From contig CAWIJL010000010.1 of assembly GCA_963836405.1 (NCBI GenBank), positions 124,001 to 188,000 of the forward strand: a DNA stretch of 64,000 nucleotides, given 5' to 3'. The first letter of the stretch is position 1, and every line of letters begins with the position of its first letter. A program made the position numbers and the translations under genes. The notes beneath the pieces are model-generated. The model was not told the DNA's origin and made no database searches. It saw nothing but the letters and a program-made list of their open reading frames with translations. Positions 47,027 through 55,141 of the stretch are shown here, in pieces. Source of the DNA: CAWIJJ01 sp963836405. Its GTDB lineage: Bacteria > Acidobacteriota > Terriglobia > Bryobacterales > Bryobacteraceae.

Positions 47027-48175
47027 TCAGTCCGGTTCGCGAAGCCGTTTCGCAAGCGCCGTTGGTTGCGTGGACTGGCGCATTTCCCCAAGGAGCCTGG
47101 TGCGGTTGGCCCGCGCGCGCACCAACCGCGGATCGTCGTCGCTTACAACACGTTCGAGCGCTGCCAGCGTGGCGCGTCCCAGGCGTTCAGATTCGGAGAA
47201 TCGCCGCTGCGCCCGCATCACTTCCGCCAGTTCGTTGCGCGCAGCCAGTGTCTGCGGATGATCCAGTCCGAGCCTCGCGGCAAAGATTTCCGCGGCCTCG
47301 GCGTACAACTCCTCGGCGCCTGCTTCCCTGCCGCGCTCGTGATAGAGCGCTCCCAGGTTCATCAAGCCCCGTGCCAGGTCGGGATGCTCCGGCCCGAGTG
47401 CCGCGCGCCAGATGTCGATCGCCTCGCGGTAGTGCGTCTCCGCCTCCTGAAACCTGGACAGGAACCGGCACGCCTGTGCCCGGTTATTGAGCGCCGCCGC
47501 GATCGCCGGGTGATTCGGCGGATAAGCGAGCCGGGCGCGCTCTACCGCCTGGCGTGCGTACTTTTCCGCTTGCTCGATGTTCCCCGCCGGAATCGCCGCC
47601 GCAGCCAGGCCGCTGAAGGCCGTCGCTGCATGTGGTGCCCACGCGCTTGCCGTCAGGGGCTCCAGAATTCGGCCGGCTTCCTCATAGCGGCGCGTATCGA
47701 TGTAGATGGCTGCCAGAACCAATTCCTGCGATTCCCGATCGCGGCTGGAAAACTCCGGATGCCGAGAGAGCAGGTCGATCGCATCGCGGACGGCCGCTTC
47801 GGCGCGCGGCCAATCGCCCAAGGCCTGGTACACGCCCGCGAGACTTCCTTCCGCGCGGCCCAGGCTCAGGGAACTGTTTTCCGGGAACCGGCGCAGTTCC
47901 CTCACCGCCTGCTCGAGCAGCGTCCTGGACTCGCCGTAACGCCCTTCGATTCGCAATAGCGTCCCCAGGCTCGCGCGTGCCACAGCACGGTTCCGGGCGC
48001 TCTCCGGACCTCCCGCCTGCGCCGCTTCCAGCGCCTTGCGGAATAGGGGTTCGGCTGCCTCGTACCGGGCCTCCACAAACAGTTTTCCCGCCTGCCTGCT
48101 GAGTTCTTCGAAGTTGCCCGCCGCACCGCCCCATGCGAGCGCCGCCACCGTTAACATTGTTCCTAATACTTTCAT
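47027..48175 (-). CDS. Secreted TPR protein
   Basis: 382 residues with a short signal peptide (ends near AAGN), then tandem TPRs of the kinesin-light-chain-like class (YGESRTLLEQAVRELRRF, ALNNRAQACRFLSRFQEAET, LARGLMNLGALYHERGREAG, ARNELAEVMRAQRRFSESER). It is probably a periplasmic protein-protein scaffold. No enzyme motif is seen. The ribosome binding site AGGAGGGGAA is strong. Divergent from the flavin oxidoreductase gene over 101 bases. Confidence 0.8.
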   Translation of the reverse strand: MKVLGTMLTVAALAWGGAAGNFEELSRQAGKLFVEARYEAAEPLFRKALEAAQAGGPESARNRAVARASLGTLLRIEGRYGESRTLLEQAVRELRRFPENSSLSLGRAEGSLAGVYQALGDWPRAEAAVRDAIDLLSRHPEFSSRDRESQELVLAAIYIDTRRYEEAGRILEPLTASAWAPHAATAFSGLAAAAIPAGNIEQAEKYARQAVERARLAYPPNHPAIAAALNNRAQACRFLSRFQEAETHYREAIDIWRAALGPEHPDLARGLMNLGALYHERGREAGAEELYAEAAEIFAARLGLDHPQTLAARNELAEVMRAQRRFSESERLGRATLAALERVVSDDDPRLVRARANRTRLLGEMRQSTQPTALAKRLREPD

Positions 48176-48276
48176 TTCCCCTCCTGTGGTTCAGCATGCG
48201 CTGCAAGGGTCCTCGAGGGGCAGTGAGGAGCGGTTAGCTTACGGTAAAATCGTCGTCGCTTGCGATACTCGAAGGG

Positions 48277-49344
48277 ATGAGCGAACCGCATCCTTTCTCG
48301 CCGCTGACGCTGCGCGGCCTGACCCTCCGCAACCGGATTGCCGTATCCCCGATGTGCCAGTATTCGAGCGACGACGGGTTTGCCAATGAATGGCACCTGG
48401 TCCACCTCGGCAGCCGCGCCGCCGGCGGAGCCGGTCTCGTGATGATGGAGGCCACCGCTGTCGAACCTCGCGGGCGCATTTCGCCCGCCGACCACGGCAT
48501 CTGGAAGGACGCACACGTTCCGTTTCTCGCTCGCATTGCCGGGTTTCTGCGATCACAGGGAGCCGCGGCCGGCATTCAACTCGCGCACGCCGGACGAAAG
48601 GCCAGCACGGCCCGGCCATGGGACGGCGGCCGCCTGGTCCCGGAGAGCAGCGGCGGATGGATCCCCGTCGCTCCCAGCGCCATCCCCTTCCAGGCGGACG
48701 ATCCCCCGCCCGAAGAGTTAACGAAACCGGCCATTCAGGCGATCGTGAAACACTTTGTCGAGGCGGCGCGCCGCGCTCTCAATGCCGGATTCCAGGTGGC
48801 CGAAATCCACGGCGCTCACGGCTACCTGATTCACGAATTTCTTTCGCCGCTCACGAATCGCCGGGCGGATGAATACGGCGGATCCTTCGAAAACCGGATC
48901 CGTTTCGCCCTCGAAGTGACCGCCGCCATCCGCGGGGTGTGGCCCGAGAGCCTGCCGTTGTTTTTCCGCGTCTCCGCCACCGATTGGGCCGAGGGCGGCT
49001 GGGACCTGGACCAGTCGGTGGAACTCGCCCGCCGGTTAGGGGCCCTTGGTGTGGACCTCGTCGACTGCTCTTCGGGCGGAGCCGTCCCTTATCAGCGGAT
49101 CCAGGTCGCGCCCGGCTACCAGGTGCCGTTCGCCGAGCGAATCCGCGCGGAATCCGGAATCGCGACCGGCGCCGTCGGCCTGATCACCACGGCTGCGCAG
49201 GCGAACGAAATCGTACGCCGGGGCCAGGCGGACCTGGTCTTGCTCGCGCGCGCCTTTCTGCGCGATCCGTACTTCGCTCTGCATGCGGCCAGGGAATTGG
49301 GGGTCGAGATGCTTCCGCCGATTCAATATCTGCGGGCGTTCTGA
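48277..49344 (+). CDS. NADH:flavin oxidoreductase of the Old Yellow Enzyme family (YqjM-like)
   Basis: 355 residues, FMN-binding TIM barrel. Motifs: RNRIAVSPMCQYSSDDG (Cys of the YqjM class), GIQLAHAGRKAS, AEIHGAHGYLIHEFLSPLTN with the catalytic region, and NRRADEYGGSFENRIRF. It reduces activated C=C bonds (enones, nitro compounds) with NAD(P)H. The stop is 8 bases from the convergent etfA stop. The physiological substrate is not visible. Confidence 0.95.
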   Translation: MSEPHPFSPLTLRGLTLRNRIAVSPMCQYSSDDGFANEWHLVHLGSRAAGGAGLVMMEATAVEPRGRISPADHGIWKDAHVPFLARIAGFLRSQGAAAGIQLAHAGRKASTARPWDGGRLVPESSGGWIPVAPSAIPFQADDPPPEELTKPAIQAIVKHFVEAARRALNAGFQVAEIHGAHGYLIHEFLSPLTNRRADEYGGSFENRIRFALEVTAAIRGVWPESLPLFFRVSATDWAEGGWDLDQSVELARRLGALGVDLVDCSSGGAVPYQRIQVAPGYQVPFAERIRAESGIATGAVGLITTAAQANEIVRRGQADLVLLARAFLRDPYFALHAARELGVEMLPPIQYLRAF

Positions 49345-49352
49345 CGCGGCCT

Positions 49353-50360
49353 TCAGCCTGCCATCATCCGGTTCAGGTGGCGCATGACCTCGAATGCGTC
49401 GGCAACGTATACTACGTCCGCTTTCCCGCGGGCCCAGCCGCAATTCGCGTCCAGGTTGATGGCGCGCCGCTCGGTGACGAAACGCCAGCCCACCACGTGC
49501 GGCTCCTCGCCGTGGCAGCACGTTGAAAGACCCTTCGGATGGCGCGGCGTCGAGCCGGTCTGCCCGATCTGGTTCAGGTGGGTCATGAACCCGATCACCG
49601 CCTGCCCCTCACCGCTCAAATCCACCAGGCTCTTGCTGCCCCCGAGTGAGGCTTGCGCAGCGCGCAGGAAGCCCAGGATCAGGGACTCCGCCTCAGTGCC
49701 GTGCACTGCCCCATCGGCCTGCTTCTTGGTCCATCCGGCGCCCGCCACGAATAGCAGCTTCGCATCCGGACGGATCGTCTGTTCGTCCGATTTCGGCGCC
49801 TGAACTCCCGTCACGGTTGTGCGCGTCGCCGGCGCGTCGAGCGCCACCCGTTCAACCGTCGCGGTGCCCGCGGGTCCGCTCCACGGCGCCACACATCCGG
49901 AATCGAGCACCACGCACCAGGGCCGCTGCGCGCGGCTGAGCACCGCCTCCATTCTCTGCCGGTAGAACCAGCGCGTCACGGCCGGTCCTTCGGCGGCGGC
50001 GGTAATCGCCGTGGCATGAGTGTCAATGCGCCCGCCCAGCCGGTAGACCGCGCCTGGCAGCGCCCGCGCCCAGCGCGACGTGCCTGCGGCGACGATTACG
50101 GTGGCATTGGCCGCGCGTCCAAGCGCTTCCGCGGCTGCCGCGTCGGTCGCGTACCGTGGCTGCGAAAACTCCTGGCCCGCGATTCCCAGGAAACGGCGCG
50201 CGCCGCTCGCGGCCACCTGGTCGGCTGCCGCCTGCACCTCGCCGCCCACCAGCCCGACCGTTACTTCGCCCAGCGGTAATGCCGCCGCCAGAACTTCCAG
50301 CGCCGGCTTCGCCAACGAGCCATCCGCTTCCGTATGCGCGAGAACCAGAATCGTTTCCAC
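49353..50360 (-). CDS. etfA: Electron transfer flavoprotein alpha subunit-like protein
   Basis: 335 residues. N-terminal ETF domain (ETILVLAHTEADGSLAKPAL). C-terminal FAD domain retains LLFVAGAGWTKK, LGGSKSLVDLSG and QIGQTGSTPRHP. After this the canonical GISGAIQH segment is replaced by a Cys-bearing stretch (GLSTCCHGEEPHVVGW), and a third Cys follows in LDANCGWARGKADVVYVAD. FAD binding is likely, but redox tuning may differ. The start GTG 50360 is fixed by GGGGAGGA upstream, two bases after the etfB stop. No etf-QO or acyl-CoA dehydrogenase is nearby. Confidence 0.82.
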   Translation of the reverse strand: METILVLAHTEADGSLAKPALEVLAAALPLGEVTVGLVGGEVQAAADQVAASGARRFLGIAGQEFSQPRYATDAAAAEALGRAANATVIVAAGTSRWARALPGAVYRLGGRIDTHATAITAAAEGPAVTRWFYRQRMEAVLSRAQRPWCVVLDSGCVAPWSGPAGTATVERVALDAPATRTTVTGVQAPKSDEQTIRPDAKLLFVAGAGWTKKQADGAVHGTEAESLILGFLRAAQASLGGSKSLVDLSGEGQAVIGFMTHLNQIGQTGSTPRHPKGLSTCCHGEEPHVVGWRFVTERRAINLDANCGWARGKADVVYVADAFEVMRHLNRMMAG

Positions 50361-50362
50361 GA

Positions 50363-51178
50363 CTATTCCTCCCCGATCCACGACGCCAGTTCGTGCGCGA
50401 TCTCTTCGGCCGGCATGTTTTTCTCGATACGCGTTTCCCGTTGCTGCTTCGGCAGGCTCACTGACGCGAATTTGAGCCCGGCGCTCGCCACCGGCGCCGC
50501 CCTGGCGCGCTGGAGCGCCGGCATGATGCCGCGCATGTTCGCCATGCCTACCTGCGGATTATTCCGCGGCTCTGGCAGGTGGCCCGTCGCCCAACCCAGC
50601 ACGGCCGGCGGCGCCGCGCACACAGACACTTGATGCCTCCCGCCCTCGATCCGCTCCAGCACCTGGAAACTGCCGTCCTCCTGAAACGCGATCTGGTCCA
50701 CGCCGAGGAACTGTTCCGCAATCCCCAGCCGCTCGCCCACCATTTGCAGCGTCGAGCCCGCGCCGCGCGAGGCCGATTCCCAGCCGCCGAACAACAGGAG
50801 TCGCGCCTTGTCAAGACCCGCAATTCCCTCGATTGCCCCGGCCAGCGCCGCGGCCGTCTCGAACGAATCGGCAAACCCCGAACTCGGCCCGTCCAGCGCC
50901 ACCAGTTCGAAGGGCGCCTTCTGCCCCACCGTCATCATTACCTGTTGCAGCTTGGCTTTCGGCCCCAGGCTCACCAGCCAGACCTTGCTGCCCGGCGTTT
51001 TTTGTGCCAGGTTCGCCGCTTCGAACAGGGCGTGCCCCGCCCACGGGTCCAGCACCGCCGGGAGCATCATTTCATTCTTCAGGGAAGGGCCGGACGGAGC
51101 GCCCGTGACCGGTTCCAGCGTTTGCAGCGGGTCGGGAACGATGCTTCCGCAGACCACGATTTGTAATGGTAGGCTCAT
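50363..51178 (-). CDS. etfB: Electron transfer flavoprotein beta subunit-like protein
   Basis: 271 residues. The start MSLPLQIVVCGSIVPDP and the segment NEMMLPAVLDPWAGHALFEA correspond to the ETF-beta N-terminal region (NPFDxxAlE-like). GPKAKLQQVMMTV and a GGWESASRGAGSTLQMVGER stretch replace the usual nucleotide-binding GxxAxDxDTGQVG. It pairs with the alpha-like gene after two bases. Canonical AMP contacts are weak, so this may be a special ETF class. The start ATG 51178 has only a weak ribosome site; the frame remains open upstream. Confidence 0.78.
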   Translation of the reverse strand: MSLPLQIVVCGSIVPDPLQTLEPVTGAPSGPSLKNEMMLPAVLDPWAGHALFEAANLAQKTPGSKVWLVSLGPKAKLQQVMMTVGQKAPFELVALDGPSSGFADSFETAAALAGAIEGIAGLDKARLLLFGGWESASRGAGSTLQMVGERLGIAEQFLGVDQIAFQEDGSFQVLERIEGGRHQVSVCAAPPAVLGWATGHLPEPRNNPQVGMANMRGIMPALQRARAAPVASAGLKFASVSLPKQQRETRIEKNMPAEEIAHELASWIGEE

Positions 51179-51232
51179 GCGTTTCTCACGCCCGGACTGG
51201 ACACACCGCTCCGCAGGAGTGCGCTGCCGCGT

Positions 51233-51260
51233 TTGCCCCCGGGTGAACGTACAGTATAAT
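51233..51260 (+). promoter_or_regulatory. Sigma-70-like promoter of the thioredoxin/TPR gene
   Basis: TTGCCC (51233-51238) and a perfect TATAAT (51255-51260) are 16 bases apart, in the gap between divergent genes. Transcription would start near 51267, about 114 bases before the ATG at 51381. Confidence 0.55.
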
Positions 51261-51322
51261 CGGGTTTCAATCTCTGCTTCCAGTCGCCTGGTGCGAAAAG
51301 TTCTACAACCTGTGGATTTCAG

Positions 51323-51336
51323 TAGAATTGATTCTA
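51323..51336. promoter_or_regulatory. Palindrome TAGAAT-TG-ATTCTA
   Basis: A perfect 6+6 inverted repeat with two central bases lies about 60 bases downstream of the predicted -10 and 45 bases before the start codon. It could be an operator for the thioredoxin/TPR gene. The regulator is unknown. Confidence 0.35.
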
Positions 51337-51380
51337 TTACCGGGTTCCAGGTTCGATCCGGCAACAAAGGAGTTGTACCC

Positions 51381-53117
51381 ATGGCCGCTCGGCTCACCGT
51401 TCCCGTAATTCTGTGCGCGCTGTTTGGTGGAGCCCTCGCGCAGACTCCGCCCGCGGCCGCTCAACCTGCCGCCGCGCAGCAGCCCAAACCGGCCGATCCG
51501 CCGAAACCCTCCGGCGACGCTCCACCTGCAGCTCGCGAAACACCTCCCGACACCAAGGCCTACGCCGAGGCGGGCCGCATCACGGATCCCGAGAAGAAGA
51601 TCGAGGCCTACGAGAAGTTCAAAAAGGACTTCCCGGACAGCCCCCTCGTGCAGTCCGCCGACATGGGCATCCTCAGCACCCTTGCGCAGAAGTTCCCGCA
51701 GCAAACCGATCGCATCCGCAAATTTGCCTCGGATCTGTGCAAGAAGGCTCCCGGGAAGAACCGTGGCACGTTGGCCGGCCAGCTTGCCTCGCAACTGCTC
51801 AATGCCAACCTGTTGCTCGACGACGCGCGCAAGTATGCGGTGAAAAACGTGGAAACGTTCACCCTCGCGCCGTGGCTTCGCGAGCAGATCGAGGGCTACG
51901 AGAGGCGAAAACAGAAGGTTCCGGCGCCAGAGGAATTGCAGAAGCGCTTCCTCCAGATGAGGGCTTTGCGAGTGGCCCTGCTGGGCCGCATCGAAGTGAA
52001 ATTGGGCCATGAAGACAAAGGCCGGAAGTTGCTCGAAGAAGCCTACGCCGCGAACAAGGACAACGTCGCCGTTCAGTTGGCGCTCGGCGAACTGGCCGCC
52101 AAGGCCGGCAACGATGCCCAGGCACTCGAGTACCTGATCCCCACCCGCCTGGCGGGCTCCGCCGGCAAGGAAGCGGCCGCGGCGCTCGAGGCGGTCTACC
52201 GCAAGCAGCACAACAACTCGCTCGACGGCCTGGAAGCGATGCTCGACGCCGAGTACCACCAGCGATTCCCCAACCCGGTGAAAGTAGAGGATTACAAGCC
52301 CGGCGAGAAGCGCAGCGACCGCGTCGTCCTGGCTGAAGTGTTCACGGGCTCGGGCTGTCCGCCTTGCGCCTCGGCCGATATCGCGTTCGATGCCGCCATG
52401 CAGCGATACACACGCAAGGAACTCGCGGTGGTCATGTACCATCAGCACATTCCGCGGCCCGACCCGATGACCAACCCCGACACTCAGGCGCGGAACAAAA
52501 GCTATGCCGTCACTGGCGTCCCCACCTACGCGATCGATGGAGAGAAAACCGTGGGTGGCGGGTCCCGCGACATGGCGCCCCAAACCTTCGGCCGCTTCAA
52601 TCCGGAAATCGAAGAGGACCTGGAAAAACCGGCCGAGGCCCATTTCTCCGCCGGTGCGAACCTGACGGGCAACACCCTCGGTGTGCATGTCGTGGTGCAG
52701 CATGTGCAGAGCGAGGCGAAGGACCTCAAGCTCCAGATCGTCCTGGTGGAGAAAGAACTGCGCTTCAATGGCGAAAACGGGATCCGCTTTCATCCCATGG
52801 TGGTGCGGGCGATGGGCGGCCCTGAGGGCGGCGGCTTCGACCTCGCCGCAGGCGCCGAAAAATCCTTCGACCAGGTATTCGACCTGGACGAGATCGCTAA
52901 GGCGCTCAAGACGCACCTCGATACCTACGAAGCGGCCGGCCACCGGGGACAGCCTTTCACCTTTGCCGAGAAGAAATATCAGATTGACCGTGCCGGCCTC
53001 GCAATCGTCATCTTCATCCAGGAAGATAAATCCAAGCACGTTCTCCAGGCCGGATACCTCGACCTTGGCGAAGGTGGCGGCACTCCCACGGAGGCTTTCG
53101 GATCTGACAATGAATAA
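51381..53117 (+). CDS. Secreted protein with TPR region and thioredoxin-like domain
   Basis: 578 residues with a signal peptide (ends LFGGALA), then a Pro/Ala-rich linker (QPAAAQQPKPADPPKPSGDA) and a helical TPR-like region (about 60-290). A thioredoxin-fold domain follows with the motif SGCPPCAS (Cys326 and Cys329) and a cis-Pro segment GVPTYAID. A C-terminal beta domain (about 420-570) follows. It is likely a periplasmic disulfide oxidoreductase or reductase; direction is not clear. The start ATG 51381 has AAGGAG eight bases upstream. Eight bases overlap with the DsbD-alpha-like gene, so both are co-expressed. Confidence 0.88.
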   Translation: MAARLTVPVILCALFGGALAQTPPAAAQPAAAQQPKPADPPKPSGDAPPAARETPPDTKAYAEAGRITDPEKKIEAYEKFKKDFPDSPLVQSADMGILSTLAQKFPQQTDRIRKFASDLCKKAPGKNRGTLAGQLASQLLNANLLLDDARKYAVKNVETFTLAPWLREQIEGYERRKQKVPAPEELQKRFLQMRALRVALLGRIEVKLGHEDKGRKLLEEAYAANKDNVAVQLALGELAAKAGNDAQALEYLIPTRLAGSAGKEAAAALEAVYRKQHNNSLDGLEAMLDAEYHQRFPNPVKVEDYKPGEKRSDRVVLAEVFTGSGCPPCASADIAFDAAMQRYTRKELAVVMYHQHIPRPDPMTNPDTQARNKSYAVTGVPTYAIDGEKTVGGGSRDMAPQTFGRFNPEIEEDLEKPAEAHFSAGANLTGNTLGVHVVVQHVQSEAKDLKLQIVLVEKELRFNGENGIRFHPMVVRAMGGPEGGGFDLAAGAEKSFDQVFDLDEIAKALKTHLDTYEAAGHRGQPFTFAEKKYQIDRAGLAIVIFIQEDKSKHVLQAGYLDLGEGGGTPTEAFGSDNE

Positions 53118-53580
53118 ATTGATGGCCGCTGCGCTGTTCGCCCTTAGCCTGGCGGCGGCGCCACCCGACCCTATCGTGTGGCAAGTCCAGGAAGCTCCCG
53201 CCAAACCCGTAAAGGCGGGGGCGCGGATCACTGTCAAGCTATTGGCAAAGGTCCAGGAAGGCTGGCATCTTTACTCCATGAAACCGATGCCCGAGGGGCC
53301 CATCCCCACCCGCATCTGGATCGCCGAAGGCCAGCCTTTCCGCCTCGCCGGGTCCATCCAGCCCAGTGAACCGCAAACCATGCAGGACCCGAGCTTCAAC
53401 ATGGAAGTGGAATTCTATGAGGGTGAGGCCCAGTTTACGCTGCCGGTCCAGGTGGCCGCCGCTGCGCCTGCCGGAGCCCGGAAGGTCGTGATCAGCACCT
53501 CCTACCAGACGTGCGACAACAAGATCTGTCTGCCGCCAAAGACGGTAAAGGTGGAAGTGCCGGTCACCGTCACAAAATAG
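53110..53580 (+). CDS. DsbD-alpha-like (disulfide corrector) domain protein
   Basis: 156 residues with a short signal peptide (MNKLMAAALFALSLAAA). The rest is one immunoglobulin-like DsbD N-terminal domain: GWHLYSMKPMPEGPIPTRIW, then TSYQTCDNKICLPPKTVKVE, with the two Cys (CDNKIC) and following PP of the DsbD-alpha active site. DsbD-alpha takes electrons from the DsbD membrane domain and passes them to periplasmic partners. Here the membrane and gamma domains are absent, so it may serve the thioredoxin protein encoded just upstream, with which it overlaps by eight bases. Confidence 0.88.
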   Translation: MNKLMAAALFALSLAAAPPDPIVWQVQEAPAKPVKAGARITVKLLAKVQEGWHLYSMKPMPEGPIPTRIWIAEGQPFRLAGSIQPSEPQTMQDPSFNMEVEFYEGEAQFTLPVQVAAAAPAGARKVVISTSYQTCDNKICLPPKTVKVEVPVTVTK

Positions 53581-53623
53581 GCCGGTCCTGTAACCAATCC
53601 GCCGCGACTGCATCCCAATAGAC

Positions 53624-53713
53624 GTGTCCCAGTATCTGGCTCCGCTGCTGCTATTTGTCGCCTACATCGTGCTGATGCGCTGGGTCCTGCCAAGGATCGG
53701 CGTTTCCACCTGA
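53624..53713 (+). CDS. Possible 29-residue single-pass membrane peptide
   Basis: From GTG 53624 to TGA 53713 the frame encodes a 29-residue peptide with one hydrophobic helix (YLAPLLLFVAYIVLMRWVL) and a basic, Pro-containing end (PRIGVST). It lies 43 bases after the DsbD-alpha-like gene on the same strand. The composition is too regular for random sequence in this G+C range, but no clear ribosome site is present. It may be a small membrane partner. Unproven. Confidence 0.35.
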   Translation: MSQYLAPLLLFVAYIVLMRWVLPRIGVST

Positions 53714-53725
53714 ATGGGCCCTTCC

Positions 53726-53744
53726 TGCGACGTGGATCGTCGCA
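53726..53744. terminator. Hairpin after the thiol-redox genes
   Basis: TGCGACG (53726-53732) and CGTCGCA (53738-53744) form a 7-base-pair stem with a five-base loop between convergent transcription units. No U-tract. The rest of the gap to 53832 holds only a C7/G5 run and nothing recognised. Confidence 0.35.
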
Positions 53745-53832
53745 AAGCCAAGCATTCAAATGAAGTTCAGGGAGGGAGCCCGGGAGATTAGGCGAGGGAC
53801 GCCGTTGCCGGCGCCCCCCCGGGGGTAGGAAC

Positions 53833-55059
53833 CTAGAAGACCAGTGGATCTTTCTTCGCAACCTTGTTCAGATCGACCTTGGGAATTGCCGGACTGCCGG
53901 GAAATGCGGCGTTGATCACATCGATTGTCGCGTTTGCCAGAATGGCATAACCCGTGTTCGTCGGGTGAATCCCGTCTAGCGAGAAGATGCCTCCGAACAT
54001 GTCAGTGGTCAGGTGCTTACCACCGACTTTGATGCCATTGGCTGCTATGTTGGTCATCAAGGCATTGACATCCACGACCTTCGCCCCAAAGAGCCGCGCC
54101 TGGGTCGCGATCGTGCGGTTGTAGGCTGTGATCGCTGCCCCAGCGGCGTCAACCTGGGCTTTGGTGCGCACCGCGTAGTTCGTGCACAGGTTCGTGCCCA
54201 CCGGGTTGGTGATGTTCAAAACCACGAAATCGGCGGCCGTGGCCCCATCTGGCACGAAGTTGCAGACCTGCGGACTTGCGAACGCCGGCACGGGAATCAA
54301 AAACGGAATGGTGCGGATGTCCGGAATGTTCGAAACGAAGATATCCGCGCCGGTGCTTCGCAGGATCGCGAGCAGAGCGGCATAGCGGACGGCGAAAACG
54401 TTGGGATCAGTTGGTGGCAAGCCCAATGTCAGCGTCTGCAAAGCGTCATTATTGCCGATAGAAACCAGAATCGCAGAAGGCCTCATGGCCAAGGCACAGG
54501 CCGCCGCGCTCACCACGTATTGGGTCGGGGGCATTTGCGTTACCTGCGAGAGGAACGACAGGAATCCGGCGGGAATGGGACCGCATCCGAACGTTGAACT
54601 GCGCGTGAAGGTAATGTCGCTGAGCGCGTCGATGACGTTGTTCACGGGATCGCCCGGAAACGGACGTACCAGAGCATCAAGGACGCTGTAGCCCGGCACC
54701 GAGAGATTGGACGGCTGCCCGCCCGGTATTACCATGCCGGGAATTGGTTCCCGCAAGATCTGTGGAAACGGCGAGGCAGGGACGGCATAAAGGGCAGGCG
54801 GTATGCCAGGATAGGAGATCAACGGCAGGGCGAAGGTATTTGTTCCCATGTGAGAGCCATTTACCGCGAGCCCCGCTTGTTTGGCAACAACTGCGGCGTA
54901 TCCTGCTCGCTGCCCTGATTCATATAACGAAAAATTCTGAAAGCCCGCGCTGAGCGAATCACCAACCGAAATCAGCCGCGTGAAATCACGTTTCTTGAGA
55001 TCCGCGGGGAAAGCAAGGTTGGCGATAATGGCTGCCAGCGCGACAACTCGTATTTTCAT
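53833..55059 (-). CDS. SGNH/GDSL family lipase/esterase, secreted
   Basis: 408 residues, signal peptide ending near LAFPA. SGNH blocks: GDSLSAG with Ser35, the block with IGNND (Asn), and DGIHPTNTGYA carrying the catalytic Asp and His. The long insert between blocks I and III (about 60-180) is rich in Pro and Gly. It belongs to the GDSL lipase group and differs clearly from the one at 10127. AGGAG nine bases upstream of ATG and a good promoter support the start. Confidence 0.88.
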   Translation of the reverse strand: MKIRVVALAAIIANLAFPADLKKRDFTRLISVGDSLSAGFQNFSLYESGQRAGYAAVVAKQAGLAVNGSHMGTNTFALPLISYPGIPPALYAVPASPFPQILREPIPGMVIPGGQPSNLSVPGYSVLDALVRPFPGDPVNNVIDALSDITFTRSSTFGCGPIPAGFLSFLSQVTQMPPTQYVVSAAACALAMRPSAILVSIGNNDALQTLTLGLPPTDPNVFAVRYAALLAILRSTGADIFVSNIPDIRTIPFLIPVPAFASPQVCNFVPDGATAADFVVLNITNPVGTNLCTNYAVRTKAQVDAAGAAITAYNRTIATQARLFGAKVVDVNALMTNIAANGIKVGGKHLTTDMFGGIFSLDGIHPTNTGYAILANATIDVINAAFPGSPAIPKVDLNKVAKKDPLVF

Positions 55060-55095
55060 TGGTCAGACTCCTGAAGTTGAAAACTGATTCGCATC

Positions 55096-55124
55096 AGTCT
55101 AGCCTGCCCGGTACCCGGCGTCAA
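55096..55124 (-). promoter_or_regulatory. Sigma-70-like promoter of the GDSL gene
   Basis: On the minus strand TTGACG (55124-55119) and TAGACT (55101-55096) are exactly 17 bases apart. The predicted start, near 55089, leaves a leader of about 30 bases before ATG 55059. Confidence 0.6.
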
Positions 55125-55141
55125 TTACAATTGTGTGATTC

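Noticed and set aside
51303..53237. 644-residue open frame on the minus strand opposite the thioredoxin/TPR gene
   Set aside because: The plus-strand gene has a signal peptide, CxxC motif and strong ribosome site; the antisense frame has none.
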